64,000 nt of DNA from NCBI GenBank assembly GCA_954871525.1, contig OX940872.1, forward strand, positions 28,243,746-28,307,745. The letters run 5' to 3'. The notes below the pieces were generated by a model. The model was not told the DNA's origin. It saw nothing but the letters and a program-made list of their open reading frames with translations, and ran no database searches. Below, piece after piece: positions 34,927-46,600 of the stretch (the first letter of the stretch is position 1; each line of letters starts with the position of its first letter). The position numbers were made by a program, and so were the translations under genes. The stretch comes from Parietaria judaica (lineage: Eukaryota; Streptophyta; Magnoliopsida; Rosales; Urticaceae).

Positions 34927-35721
34927 GGGTTAATTGCGGCAATAATGCACAACCTTTGGTCAAGAGGGGTTTTAGGTCCCCAACCTTTCAAAGTGTGGGA
35001 AAAAATACACAACGTTTGTTGAATGTAAAATCCGTTGGTCCTTCCGTTAGGGATGTTAACTTCTGCTGATGTGGCATCGTTAAAATGCCAAATGGATTGC
35101 CAATTTGTAATATTAATTACATAACCTAATTAATAAGAATAAGTTAAAATATTTTAATTATGATTCAAAAAATAAATTAAAACTTTAAATTAACGAGCAA
35201 TACTTATTTAACGCGCAGTTCTTATTTTTGAACTCGTGCTTTAATATTATTCACATCTTTACTATGTCGTTTTTTAAATTACACTTGTTTTTAATAATCA
35301 GTCATTTTTTTCAAAAATTTAGTCGTTTCTAATAAACTGCCGTTATGTAATCTTTGCAAATTTTGTTGTGTTTAATAATCCGTCGTTTTTCAAAAAAATT
35401 ATTCATGTTTGTCGAAGAGCCTATTAGATTTTTAGAGGGAGTAAAAATTATTAATTTAATTTAAAGTATTATTTTTTTTGAATCATAATTAAAATATGAT
35501 TTAATTTATTCTTATTAATTAGATTATACAATTAATATTACAAGTTGGCAGTTCATTTGGCAGTTTAACGATGCCACGCCAGCAGAATTTAACATCCCTA
35601 ACGAAAGGACCAACAAATTTTACATTTAACAAAGGTTGCGTATTTTTGCCCACACTTTGAAAGGTTGGGGACCTAAAGCCCCTCTTGACCAAAGGTTGTG
35701 CATTATTGCCGCGATTAACCC
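34927..35721. mobile_element. 795-bp Mutator-like long-inverted-repeat element
   Basis: The two arms, about 265 bp each (34927-35190 and 35453-35721), are near reverse complements. They start GGGTTAATTGCGGCAATAA and end in its mirror. Flanks taataataa (34918-34926) and taataaaaa (35722-35730) make a 9-bp target duplication with one mismatch, the Mutator (MULE) length. The centre is AT-rich and non-coding. Same terminal family as 38663-39131 and 19614-20120. Confidence 0.75.
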
Positions 35722-35950
35722 TAATAAAAATATATATACATTTTCCCTACATTTTTATAATCAAAAGTCTTCAAATTAATTGATACAACATTTTCATAAA
35801 GAATAGAATCAAGCCATCAAAAGTCTTCAAATTAATTGATACAACATTTTTATAAATAATAGAATCAAGCCGCACATGTGTTCACTTGTTTAGGTGTTAA
35901 AGGTGGAGAAAATATTTTCACAATTTCTAATCTGTTTTTGGAAATACTAA

Positions 35951-37546
35951 GGTGGTGTTTGGTTATGGTTTCCTAGACCAATTTCTGGTTTTGGTTTCAA
36001 ACAGTGTCATATTGGTTTCGCAGACTACGTTTGGTTACCAATTGTCTTTGTTTTCTGAGACCGGTCTCGCAGACCATTGAAATTTTAATGAATGAAATCA
36101 AAAAACGACTTGAAGTTGTTTCTTGTCTTTGGTCTTCAACTCAATCGTACAAAATAAAACCATAATAATATATTATCATTCTATAACAATATTATATGAT
36201 TTATAATAAGATGTTAACTATGAAATTAACTTATATAATAAATTATTAAAATCAGTTTTATATATAATTATATATTTTAATGATATTACTATCATAATAA
36301 CAAATCTACTTAAATAATGTATATTATTAAATAGTAATTTAATTACAATGATATAAACTCTTGAAACATAATATATACTACTATATATATTGTTGACATG
36401 GTTTCTCACCTCAAACAGTCAAGTGTGACTTGTGAGCGTATGATATTTTTTAATAGCACAATTTGGTGGAATTCGATCTCTCACGTTGCAAGCTCTCGAT
36501 TCACTCACGATATATGTATATATATAAAAGCAATATAAATGAGACGAGGGATTTTTTATAGAGGTTCTTCCCAAGGCGGTAGTTGACTACTTCCTCTGTT
36601 AGTTTATTGCGACAATTGACATAGACGGATAGCTACAGACAGCTAAATCACGCCTATGAATGGAAACGAATAGAAAAGAAGGGAAAGAATACAACAAAAT
36701 CTCAAGTGAGAAAAAATGTCGGGTAGAAGCTTTCGGTGTATTGTCTCAGGGTTGCAAGTATGCGTGTGTTGATCTGAGCTTGAGCTTGGTATTTATAGGC
36801 TTCAATTATTCCCGTTGGTCTTCCAAGAATCATGGGGTCTTCTCTCCGTGCTGTCCGGGCTGAATGGACGACCTTGCTACACGTGTCCCATGCCTTTTTT
36901 CTCGTCGTCGTGTTTGAATTATACCCGTTGGAGGCTTGACTCCGTGCTCCTGGTCTTCCGCTTGGATTTGAAGTGGGATTCCGAGTAGAGAATATGACAA
37001 CTCTACCCTCGTCTTTCTGGATTGATGTCGAATGGATATTGGGCCTTAGAGATCTTTGGGCCGAGTGGCCTTGTATCCATCAGTTTTGGACTGATTGAGA
37101 ATCTCATTGGGCTTCTCAATTGGGCTTTTGCGAATACCAGTTTATTTCTTTAAAGCCTTTTATCTTTGTAAATTTAATTAATTCACAACTTTAACACTTT
37201 ATGTCATATTAAATAATGACGAATTTGTACATCAACATATATTACATTATTTAAACATGTAATTAGAGTCATGAAATATGAATAACTTTTGTATTATGGC
37301 AAATATTTTTTAGACTTAATATTAATATATATATTACTTTCAAATAAAACGTACTTTCTTTTTGGTGACATAAATTGTATTTTATTATATTTTTTATTTA
37401 AATTCAACTATAAATTAACAAAAGACTAACCAAACAGTGTTTCAAAAATCAAACTCTCAAACTTGTTTGGTAGACTAACCTCTCAGACTGATTTCTCAAA
37501 TCAAATTGCAAAATTAGTTTCCCAAACCTGTTAACCAAATACCACC
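35951..37546. mobile_element. 1596-bp PIF/Harbinger-type non-autonomous element
   Basis: Terminal inverted repeats are GGTGGTGTTTGGTTA and TAACCAAATACCACC (one mismatch). Target duplication TAA lies at 35948-35950 and 37547-37549. TNTTTGGTT-type ends with a 3-bp TWA duplication define PIF/Harbinger (Tourist-like). Inner termini repeat further inverted motifs (cagaccatt, ttggtagactaacc). No transposase frame is present. From about 36390 to 37140 the composition changes, becoming GC-richer, and a minus-strand 'gcctataaatacc' TATA box lies near 36790. This suggests a further LTR-like insertion inside it. Confidence 0.85.
36393..37140 (-). mobile_element. Possible LTR-derived insertion within the Harbinger-type element
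   Basis: The stretch begins tgttgacatggtttctcacc and has a minus-strand TATA box in 'aagcctataaatacc' near 36790. It is less AT-rich than the surrounding element. These traits fit a solo LTR read on the minus strand. I could not define the far end or a target duplication. Confidence 0.3.
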
Positions 37547-37549
37547 TAA

Positions 37550-38626
37550 ATGTTTAAATATGTTAGACAAAATGAACACTATGTGAATTGAACACTTAAT
37601 AAATATATAAATAGAGGAAAAGGATCACAAAATACAAAATACCATGTGATGTGAAATTAAATAGTGTATATCACAACCTTTTATACTATTTTTTTTATTA
37701 CATCCAAGTGCTTTTTTGGTCGTTTGTTTTTTCTTTTTTATGAGTTTTGAACCCGTGACCTCTTGAAGAGGTGAGTTACCACTAAGTCGAACAAGCTTTG
37801 TTGAAATAAAAATTACTTTAAAAGTCGGGTATCTCGAGAATCGGTTGGATTAATCCCATTAAATTATTTCAACTTTCAAAAATCACATCCGCCCAAGATT
37901 TGTATGAAGTTGTTGAGCAGGTTCTCGAGTTTTTTTTTTCTTCACAAGAATCAAGTTCTCGAGATTGAGTCAAACAAAAATCGGTCCTGTAGATTGGGCA
38001 ATTGCTATGGTGCGGAGAACGCTCAAGCATGCATCAAAAGGCAAAAAAAAAATTGTGAAGTGGTCTAAGAGTTTAATTAGTTTCTCCGCACCTTGAGGAT
38101 CAGGAAAATGTGTTCGAGAACTCTGAATAAATTACAAGGTAATTGCCGCTTAGAAAATTCTTAAATAATGAAATCACTAATAATTAAAAATTCCTATGTA
38201 TTTATCAAGCTTTGAAAGTTAATCTTGCTCAGAAATAATGATAACGGTTCGATTTTTTCATTTTATCCTAATTATCCTATATAACTAAAGTCTAAAACAA
38301 AGGCCAAAATAACTGTAGACGCTACAGTAAAAAAAATAACCAAGTAATAATTGAAAATGTGTTCTTACGCTTTTTCTTTTCTCTTTTTTTTTTTTTTTTC
38401 CTTACTTTCTCCTCCTCATCCTTATCTATCTCTCTCTCTCACTTTTCCTTTGATGCAGAATCTTAGCCAATTACAAAGTGAAAGGTTTCCTTAAGTGGCT
38501 ATCTTATTGGTAGTCTATGAATGCCTAATCCTTTTATTTAATTATTTCTCTTACATTACCAGATATAATACATACGACACCATGTCGTTTAAATATGTAT
38601 GTGGATAATTACACGTGTATGTTAGG

Positions 38627-38657
<31 letters not shown>

Positions 38658-38662
38658 AGTTA
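37550..38662. other. AT-rich spacer
   Basis: Includes the tail of the duplicated segment, a tRNA-like SINE head near 37742-37796, and CT-rich low-complexity tracts (about 38370-38445). A (TA)n tract lies at about 38630-38657 immediately before the Mutator-like element. No gene was recognised. Confidence 0.5.
37742..37796 (-). repeat. tRNA-like SINE head (candidate)
   Basis: Reading the minus strand gives 'cttagtggtaactcacctc' (A-box-like) and 'gaggtcacgggttcaaaactc' (B-box-like), spaced as in a tRNA. A T-rich stretch follows at lower coordinates on the plus strand, possibly the poly(A) tail on the minus strand. Related to the piece at 29615-29665. It is not a complete tRNA gene. Confidence 0.4.
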
Positions 38663-39131
38663 GGGTTAATGATGGCAAAAATACTCAAAGTTTGGTCAAA
38701 GAACCCCTCGGGTACCCAAAGTTTAAAAATGGTGGTAAAAATACCCAAAGTCATATTTGGGGAGTTGACCACTCCAATCTCGTAACACCGTTAATTTACA
38801 TGTTAACTTTGACCACGCGGACAAACGTGGGTTGCCGGCAGAACAATTTTTTCCACGTTGACAAGCCCACATCAGCCTTGTTTACGAGAAAACGACGAAT
38901 TAAACCCCTAAGTAATACTATTTAATACAACTAATTGAACCTCTAATGATTACACTTAACGAAACAGATTTTTCCACGTGGCCAGAGTTATTGGGTAAGT
39001 TAATGGCGTTACAAGAATGAAGTGGTCAACTCCCCAAATGTGACTTTGGGTATTTTTGCCACCACTTTTAAACTTTGGGTACCCGAGGGGTTCTTTGACC
39101 AAACTTTGGGTATTTTTCCCGTCATTAACCC
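38663..39131. mobile_element. 469-bp Mutator-like MITE with perfect 9-bp target duplication
   Basis: Arms of about 160 bp (38663-38830 and 38970-39131) are near-perfect reverse complements. They start GGGTTAATGA and contain 'caaagtttggtcaaagaacc' and 'gtatttttgcc'. The 9-bp duplication tataagtta is exact (38654-38662 and 39132-39140). The length of the duplication and the long arms indicate a MULE-derived MITE. Non-coding; a transcript would fold into a long hairpin. Confidence 0.9.
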
Positions 39132-39147
39132 TATAAGTTATATAAAC

Positions 39148-39866
39148 CAAAGTTTACATTTTCGACGATAATCGCCAATTTTCGGTAGTTACCGGTAAGT
39201 TGCCGGCTCTAATACTTATCGTTTTATATACTTTTCGACGATTATCGAGCTTTTCGATAAAACCTTTTCCAATCGATTTTCGACAAAATGCGTGTAAAAA
39301 ATAAGGACTTTTCGTTTAAATAAAAAAAAATCGGCAAAAATACGAATTAAACTTTTGGCAAAAATAATTATACTCACACAAGAGCACCACACCCCACCCC
39401 ACCCCACCACGTCACATCCGGTCGGCGGCGGCGCGCGTGTGGTGGTGTAACATTTGTGTGAGTCCTCCCCCATCCACAAAATCCTATGACCCAAAGGGCC
39501 CAAACCCTTGTCCCTAATATTTGGTATATAAACATCACCAAACTCTTGTCATCTATCAATGTGGGACTTTTTGTTATTCAACTAATATCACACATTCACA
39601 CTTAACATACACATACACTTCACCTAATAATTTAACTTAATATTACACACTTCAAATAATATTATACACTTAACATACATATTAACTTCACCTAACATAC
39701 ATATACACTTAATATGTATATTCATTTAATATTATACACTTCAACTAATATTAAATTTGTTAACATACATATACAATTAACATGCATATTCGCTTAATAT
39801 TACACACTTAATTAACATACATATTCACTTCACATAATAATTTGACTTAATATTATACACTTAAAC
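39148..39866. mobile_element. Partial second copy of the 1.1-kb hAT-type element
   Basis: The left end, CAAAGTTTACATTTTCGACG, resembles the CAAGGTGTCAAATGTCGCG end of the element at 43533. From about 39419 to 39866 the sequence is almost identical to 43911-44360. That shared part includes 'ggtcggcggcggcgcgcgtg', the tgacccaaagggccca block and a TATATAAA box (39525-39532). The right terminal repeat is missing, so this copy is truncated. It begins only 7 bp after the Mutator-like MITE's right target duplication. Confidence 0.65.
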
Positions 39867-42800
39867 TAATATTAGTGTTTTAGATTTGAGACTAGTGATC
39901 GGTTAAACATCTTAAATAATATAATTAAATAAAATAAGTATAAAGAGTATAAATTGGAATAATTTATCATTTTAAAATACATGGATCTATTAAATGGTTT
40001 AAACGGGTAAACATGATAACCACAGTATTTAAATGAAGCGGGCTTGGGTATCATCTTCTAACACGATTAATAAATGGGTTGGTATTGGGTCTACGTAAGA
40101 AGGTAAAAAATGTTTAAGACCCGGCACGAACACGACACGAAACCTGAATTGCCACCCTATCATAAATAAACAATAAAATAATACTTAAAAGTATCAATTT
40201 TAAATAAATAGAGTTACTTATTTAATTTCCAATCCAAAAAATTCCAAAATCAAGGTAAAGAAATCTGAGGTAATAAATTTATAATATTTTTCTTTCATTC
40301 TCGAATACTCATTGATTTAACTTCATTGATTTAACTTTATTTTGTAACGCATCTCAAAAACACAAATGGCATGGTCATCATCTCTATAGTGGAAGTTTAT
40401 ACGGTAAATATATATTTCGGAAAATAGTGGCGATAATACTGAAGTTCTTAATATTTGTGCAGTTTAATACCTAAGTCTTTTTTTTTACGGTATTAATACC
40501 TAATTTCACAAACCGTTAGCGGCAGTTGGTGTACCATATTTCATATTTTAAGTGCCACATCACACATAAAAGTACCATCAATTAATCCTAAAATAATAAT
40601 ATAACATAAAAATCCAAAACAAAAGTTTAACGTGTATACTGGGAGTGTAATTACAATTTTATTTTGATTTTTTAATTTCTTCAAATAAATAGGGTTTGAG
40701 TTGATAACTAAGTTTATAAAGCATTGTATCCGGACCGGAGCCGCTTTTAAAAAGGACCCGCAACCGTATTAAACTGGAATCGATTTTTCAAAATTGCATT
40801 CGCATTAAACCCGATTTCGAATTTAGGGGTTAAGAAACCTGCTTTTTATTTTTTATTTTTTTTAAATGAACTTTTCTCTTCTTTATACCATTTAATATTA
40901 TTACACATTTCTCATATTTTATTAATTAATACATATATTTCAGTAAAAGATTTAGCATTGAATACTATTTTTGTATTAAAAAAATAAGGATTTTCTATAT
41001 TATTTTCCATTTTATTAATCTAGATCGAAGTTTTAGATCAGGGTTTTGATATTAAATTCGGGTTTAAACCCGCATCCAAAAATCCGAGTTTAAAACATTA
41101 AAAATATGGATGCGTGTTTTGATTTAGGAAACCCAAATTATGGATTTGGGCTTGAATTTTAGTAAAAATATCCGAGTATCTTGCCCGCTTGCACCTCTAG
41201 CCTATATATGCATTTTGATAATGTTGTTTTGTGATGTATTGCATTTTGTATCTGTGTTAGACCAAATGACCAATGCTCTTTTGATTTGAGTATGGTATTG
41301 TGAATTTTGTGACAAATCCTTTTGTAATGCAATTCTTTAATCTCAATACATAACATCAGTGGCGGAGCCAAGATTTCGATCTAGGTGGTGCCTAATGTAA
41401 AATAAAAATAAAAATCAAGCATACAGTTAACAACAACCGCAACAAGTAAAGCGCCGACGCCAGTATCAAGTAACAACCGCAACAAGTAACCCGCATCCAG
41501 AAATCCAGTTTTAAAACATTTAAATCCGGATACGAGTACTTGGATTTTAGAAACTCCGAATTCCGGATCCAAGTTCCAGATTTAGCAAAAAATCCAGGAA
41601 CTCGGCCCGCTTGTACCCTTAATCGAAATAATACATTATAAGGATTATACCTAAAAAAATCAAATTAGAATACTAATTAAAGTATCCACTATACACGTTG
41701 TTTTTTGTTTTTGTTTTATGTTATTTAATTAGTTTAGCATTAATAGGTGACAATTTTATGTGTGATTTGACACTTAAAATATTAAATATGGTATTAAATA
41801 GAGCACACTAACGGAGAGGTATCAACTAGTGCTCACGGTTTGTGAAAAAAAGGAAAAATACTACTACAAATACATATAATAAATTCCTTCCATTTTCTTT
41901 TTACAAACATGAATGAAGGAAGAAAAAATAAAAACAATAACTTTTTGTCATGCGTCGCTCTTTTGAAAAATAAAGATGTAAAAATGTATGTGTATATATA
42001 TCCCTACTTGAGAAGGTCAAGAATTTATTTTATCCTCTAAAAATAATAAGAAAATATTCAAAATTTCACAGATTTATGAGCCACATACTTACAATTCAAT
42101 TTTAAATTGTTTATAAACATAATTTGTGATAATTATATGAATTGACAACTTATGTGAATTTAATATTGCAGTTGCAGAAATCAGCCCAACAATCTGTAGC
42201 ACTTTTGAAATGTATGTCAAACTCTTTGGAATAATGAATGTATGTCAAACTCTTTCTTAATGGAATAATGAATGTGTGTGTATATATGTGTATGTGTATG
42301 TGTGTGAGGAATACTTTTTTTTGAAAATCCATATAGTAGAAGTCTTTTCTAATAAATAATCTATTTCTTCAATAAGAGATACTTCTATTACGTACACATT
42401 TTTTTTATCCAATTACACATGAATCTCATGTGATTAAGACTAAAAAATATTGACTAACGGCACAAGAAAATATCAGATTATTTAAAAAAAATTAAAAGAA
42501 TCAAATTTCTCTTGTTAAGATTAAAAAAAAAACGCAGCAAGACGCGGGTTATATACCTCGTCTATATGATATGAGGTCCGATTTTACAAATATTTTTTAT
42601 AGAGATATATATAGATTTTAGTAACAGTTATTTAACGGCCATAAATAATTCATAGAAATGAGGTCCCAGGAGTGGTTATATGCGAAAACATTGCAATCTA
42701 AATTCTGCATTTGATTTGACTTTTCTTTACATATATTTGACTTTGAACGAAGACTTGATTAGACACCTATCATAACATCAAATAATTTGTCATTAGTTTC

Positions 42801-43396
42801 TTAATAACCACTATTCACTTCCTACACTTAGTCACCAGGCAGCTAATCAAGTTGCTGAACTAGACGATATTCACTTTATATATATACCTACGTATCATAA
42901 ACTTTGAATAACTATTTTTAGAAGTTAGTTAAACACTAAAACTAGTTATGCTTACGTAGTTGTTAGCTACGTACACAAATTTCTAAGTCTACATTTTTTG
43001 TAATGTTTGCGAAATATATTACGAAAAGTTATTATTTTGAGAAAATATTAACTATAAAGTTTGTAGTTCTTTCTCTAACTTCGAAACGAGATATGGATCG
43101 AAGAATTTAGACAAAAAATAAGTGCATTATTGCCCAAATACGAAAAAACGGGGCATATCCTTAAGCTGGGACAATATTGCATTATTGTTATCAGGCATCG
43201 AGCAATGCTCAGTCGTGCAAACTTACACGAAAACACATCATCGCAATAGCCAATGCCACGGTGGCATCACTCATGGACAAACCGCCTACACTTAACAAAA
43301 AATGTTCGATGTTCATATATGTACGAATTTGATGTTCATAATTATGTGTTTAATTGTTCATATAGATGTGATGAAATTTGATATTTGAAAAAAAAA
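39867..43396. other. Transposon-derived spacer without recognisable genes
   Basis: About 39880-40165 matches, in reverse, the 'gacccg..cgtgtcg' repeat at 28.66-29.2 kb. Diverged inverted arms around 40430-40610 and 41715-41850 (taataccta / taggta-like, ccgttagcg / cgctaacgg-like themes) suggest an old inverted-repeat element. Related repeats lie at 40720-41205 and 41490-41625. A CAGTGGCGGAGCC transposon-type end is near 41353 with no partner. From 41.9 to 43.39 kb I see only AT-rich DNA. Confidence 0.45.
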
Positions 43397-44980
43397 TATC
43401 CATTTGATCATCATTTTGTGACTCAACTACAAGTTATCAGTGACGGTCTTATATGATAACTTCTTGAGTTTAAGTCAGGTCCGGTCCAGTATGAAGACGC
43501 TTCATACTTAATGCACTTCTAGTGAGTGTGACCAAGGTGTCAAATGTCGCGAAAATCGAGCGAAATTCGTGTCGATTTTCGTTTTCAGTGGAACACCGAA
43601 ACGACATCCCTTTCGTTTCGCTGTCGTTTTACCAAATTTCGCAAAATTCGCATGGGCACGTGTGGAAGTAATGTCGTTTTTCATTTTTACTCATAAACGC
43701 AAAAAATTAAACTCTTGGTAGATTTTGGCAAAAATACCAATTAAACTTTCGCCAAAAATATTTATACACATACAATTCACCTAATAAATTAACTTAATAT
43801 TATACACTTCAAATAATATTATACACTTAACATACATATACACTTAATATATAATATTATATTCTTCAACTAATAATAAATTTGTTAACATACATACACA
43901 TATTCACGTCCGGTCGGCGGCGGCGCGCGTGTGGTGGTGTAACATTTGTGTGAGTCCTCCCCCATCCACAAAATCATATGACCCAAAGGGCCCAAGCCCT
44001 TGTCCCTAATATTTGGTATATAAACATCACCAAACTTTTGTCATCTATCAATGTGGGACTTTTTGTTATTCAACTAATATCACACATTCACACTTAACAT
44101 ACACATACACTTCACCTAATAATTTAACTTAATATTACACACTTCAAATAATATTATACACTTAACATACATATTAACTTCACCTAACATACATATACAC
44201 TTAATATGTATATTCATTTAATATTATACACTTCAACTAATAATAAATTTGTTAACATACATACACAATTTACATGCATATTCACTTATTATAACACACT
44301 TAACATATTCACTTCACATAATAATTTGACTTAATATTATACACTTCAACTAATAATGTTATTTTACATTATACATTTCACATACATATTTAAGTTATAA
44401 ATGTGTTTTGTTGTATACAATTATGTCTTGTATTTATTAAATATGTAGTTTTGAACCTATATAAATATCATGCTTGAATACTCAAATATTTTTACAAAAT
44501 ATCCGTCGAAAACCCCATCGGCATGCGGTATGCCCATGAGGTATATGCGGCATGCGGCATGCCCTGTTTTTACCATTTTTCCATCGACATACCCATCGGC
44601 AAGCGATATATCCGTAAAACGGAAAATGCGAAACGACATCGGCAAGCGGCATTTTAAACCTTGAGTGTGACACACACATAGAATAGGATTGTCACTTAGT
44701 CACATTAATTACCTTACCGATTAATGGGCTCCAACCCAGTTAATCAGGTCACGGACTTTTTAAGTTTATTTATTATGTTTATTAATTCTTCCTCACTTGA
44801 CTATGTTGTGATAATAATAACATAATTGCATCCTTTATGAACTAAGGAATCAAACATTCTATTTTACTCTACCAGAAACTATAATAAGATTAACATAATA
44901 AGCACCATCTTTATTCAATGACTTGTCATAATGTTTTACAAATGGATAAATATCTTGTTTAATGACACACATGTCCAACA
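43397..44980 (-). mobile_element. Truncated copia 3' LTR, split by a hAT-type insertion
   Basis: 43397-43532 and 44664-44980 align with 51534-51981 of the 5' LTR. I count about 15 substitutions plus one small indel over roughly 450 bp. On the minus strand the LTR begins TGTTGGACATGTG directly after a purine tract (aagtgggagat, complement of 44981-44991), the usual copia polypurine tract. The part corresponding to the other about 2.2 kb of the 5' LTR is missing to the left of 43397. Confidence 0.8.
43533..44663. mobile_element. 1131-bp hAT-type non-autonomous element inside the copia LTR
   Basis: Ends are CAAGGTGTCAAATG and CATTTTAAACCTTG. The exact 8-bp target duplication agtgtgac lies at 43525-43532 and 44664-44671. 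The other copia LTR has a single agtgtgac at the same place (near 51662-51669), confirming the insertion. No transposase frame is present. The interior has a GC-rich patch (ggtcggcggcggcgcgcgtg), a gggccca-type block and TATATAAA (44017-44024). A long series of 'taatattacacacttaacatacatat'-like repeats follows. The right third resembles the 182-bp MITE at 20158-20339. Confidence 0.88.
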
Positions 44981-44995
44981 ATCTCCCACTTGTAC

Positions 44996-46600
44996 TTAAA
45001 GAAGATGACATATGTCTTTCACGCCCATATTATCCAGATGCCTCCTGAATATTTTCTCTGGCAACGTCTTGGTAAATGGATCAGCCAGATTTTCCTCCGA
45101 AGCTATTTTCACAACCCGCACGTCCCTACGACGTACTATCTCTCTTATGAGATGGTATTTTCTTTCTATATGCTTTGCCTTGTTATGGTCTCTAGGCTCT
45201 TTAGAATTTGCCACAGCACCACTGTTATCACAGTACAGTGTTTGTGGTCCATCTACTTCTGGGACTACACCCAGTTCCATGTAGAAATTCTTTAGCCAAA
45301 CTGATTCCTTGGCTGCTTCACACGCAGCCACATGTTCAGCTTCCATTGTGGAATATGCAATACAGGATTGCTTTATGCTTCTCCAGAATATCGCTCCACT
45401 AGCAAGGGTGTACACTGCTCCTGACGTCGACTTTCTCGCGTCTTTGTCAGGCATGAAGTCTGAGTCAGTGTATCCAAGTGGATTCAGATCTGAACCTGAA
45501 AACACTAACATATAGTTTCTCGTTCACCGAAGATACTTGAGAATATTTTTCACTGCAGTCCAGTGAGCCATACCAGGGATGGATTGGTATCTACTAACTA
45601 TTCCCACAGCGTAACAGATGTCTGGCCTAGTACACTGCATGGCATACATCAGACTTCCCACTGCTGAAGCATAGGGCACGCGCCTCGTGTCGTCTTGCTC
45701 TTCCGGAGAAGTTGGGCACTGGTTCCTGCTAAGGAACACTCCATGCCTGGTTGGTAAATTACCGCCCTTCGAGTTTGTCATTGCAAAACGTTCAAGCACC
45801 TTATCAATGTAAGCTGCTTGTGAAAATGCTAGAAACCTGTTATCGCGATCCCTAAAAATACGGATCCCAAGAACATAATTGGCTTCTCCCATATCCTTCA
45901 TTTGGAATTGCGTAGATAGCCACGCTTTCACGTCCGATAATCTTTTCACACTGTTTCCAGTGAGAAGAATATCATCGACGTATAGAACAAGAAAAAATTT
46001 CCACGGACTCATCATTGAGTTTATAAATGCAGGCTTCAGTTTCATTCTGAATGAATCCATAGGTTTTGATGGTCTCATCAAACCTTAGATTCGAGGATCT
46101 GAAAGCTTGCTTCAATCCATAAATGGACTTGAGTAATCTGCAAACTTTCCTTTCTAGACCATGTTGCACGAACCCTTCTGGTTGGTCCATATAGATGTTC
46201 TCGTCAATGTACCCGTTCAGGAATGCGGTTTTGACGTCCATCTGCCAAATCTCGTAACTTGGACTACAGGCTATGGCCATGAGAATCCTGATGGACTTAT
46301 ACTTAGCGACTGGAGCGAAGGTCTCATCAAAATCAATACCTTCTCTCTAGGTAAAACCCTTTGCCACTAGTCTAGCCTTGAAGGTTTCAACCTTCCCGTC
46401 CACTCCTCTCTTTCTCTTGTATAACCATTTATTCCCAATGGTTTTGAAACCATCAGGTAGGTCTACAAGTTCCCAGACTTCATCAGAATACATTGATTCT
46501 ATTTCTTGGTTCATGGCTTCCTACCATTCTCCCTTATCAGGATCCACCATAGCATCCTTGTAGCTTGTGGATCTTCAACACTAGTGTTTGAAACATCTAG
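44996..46600 (-). pseudogene. Copia reverse transcriptase and RNase H remnant
   Basis: Reading leftward, recognisable parts are the copia RT (DVKTAFLNG near 46.2 kb, then LLKSIYGLKQA, then the catalytic LYVDDILL near 45.97 kb). The RT tail follows (ASAVGSLMYAMQCTRPDI near 45.65 kb). RNase H comes next (GYTDSDFMPDKDARKSTSG, then STMEAEHVAACEAAKE, YCDNSGAVA), ending near 44996. The frame is broken at several points: a shift near 46.0 kb before the YVDD motif, a TGA near 45522 between RT and RNase H, and another stop near 46350. Gag, protease and integrase are not recognisable upstream, so the element is defective. Confidence 0.92.

Larger units (their letters stand above)
35735..37610. repeat. 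Second copy of the segment at 32453-32678, split by a Harbinger-type element
   Basis: 35735-35950 plus 37550-37600 align with 32453-32678. Matching pieces include 'acattttccctacattttta', 'gatacaacattttcataaag' and 'tgttagacaaaatgaa'. In this copy a roughly 56-bp unit (about 35762-35871, 'tcttcaaattaattgatac' repeated) is tandemly duplicated. The 1596-bp insertion at 35951 interrupts it. The first copy keeps that site empty, and this copy keeps the empty site of the solo LTR. Confidence 0.8.

Noticed and set aside
37742..37796. Functional tRNA gene
   Set aside because: A- and B-box-like elements are present, but no complete cloverleaf with paired acceptor stem could be drawn.
44990..46563. 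Plus-strand open frames over the copia remnant
   Set aside because: They are antisense shadows of the minus-strand RT and RNase H.
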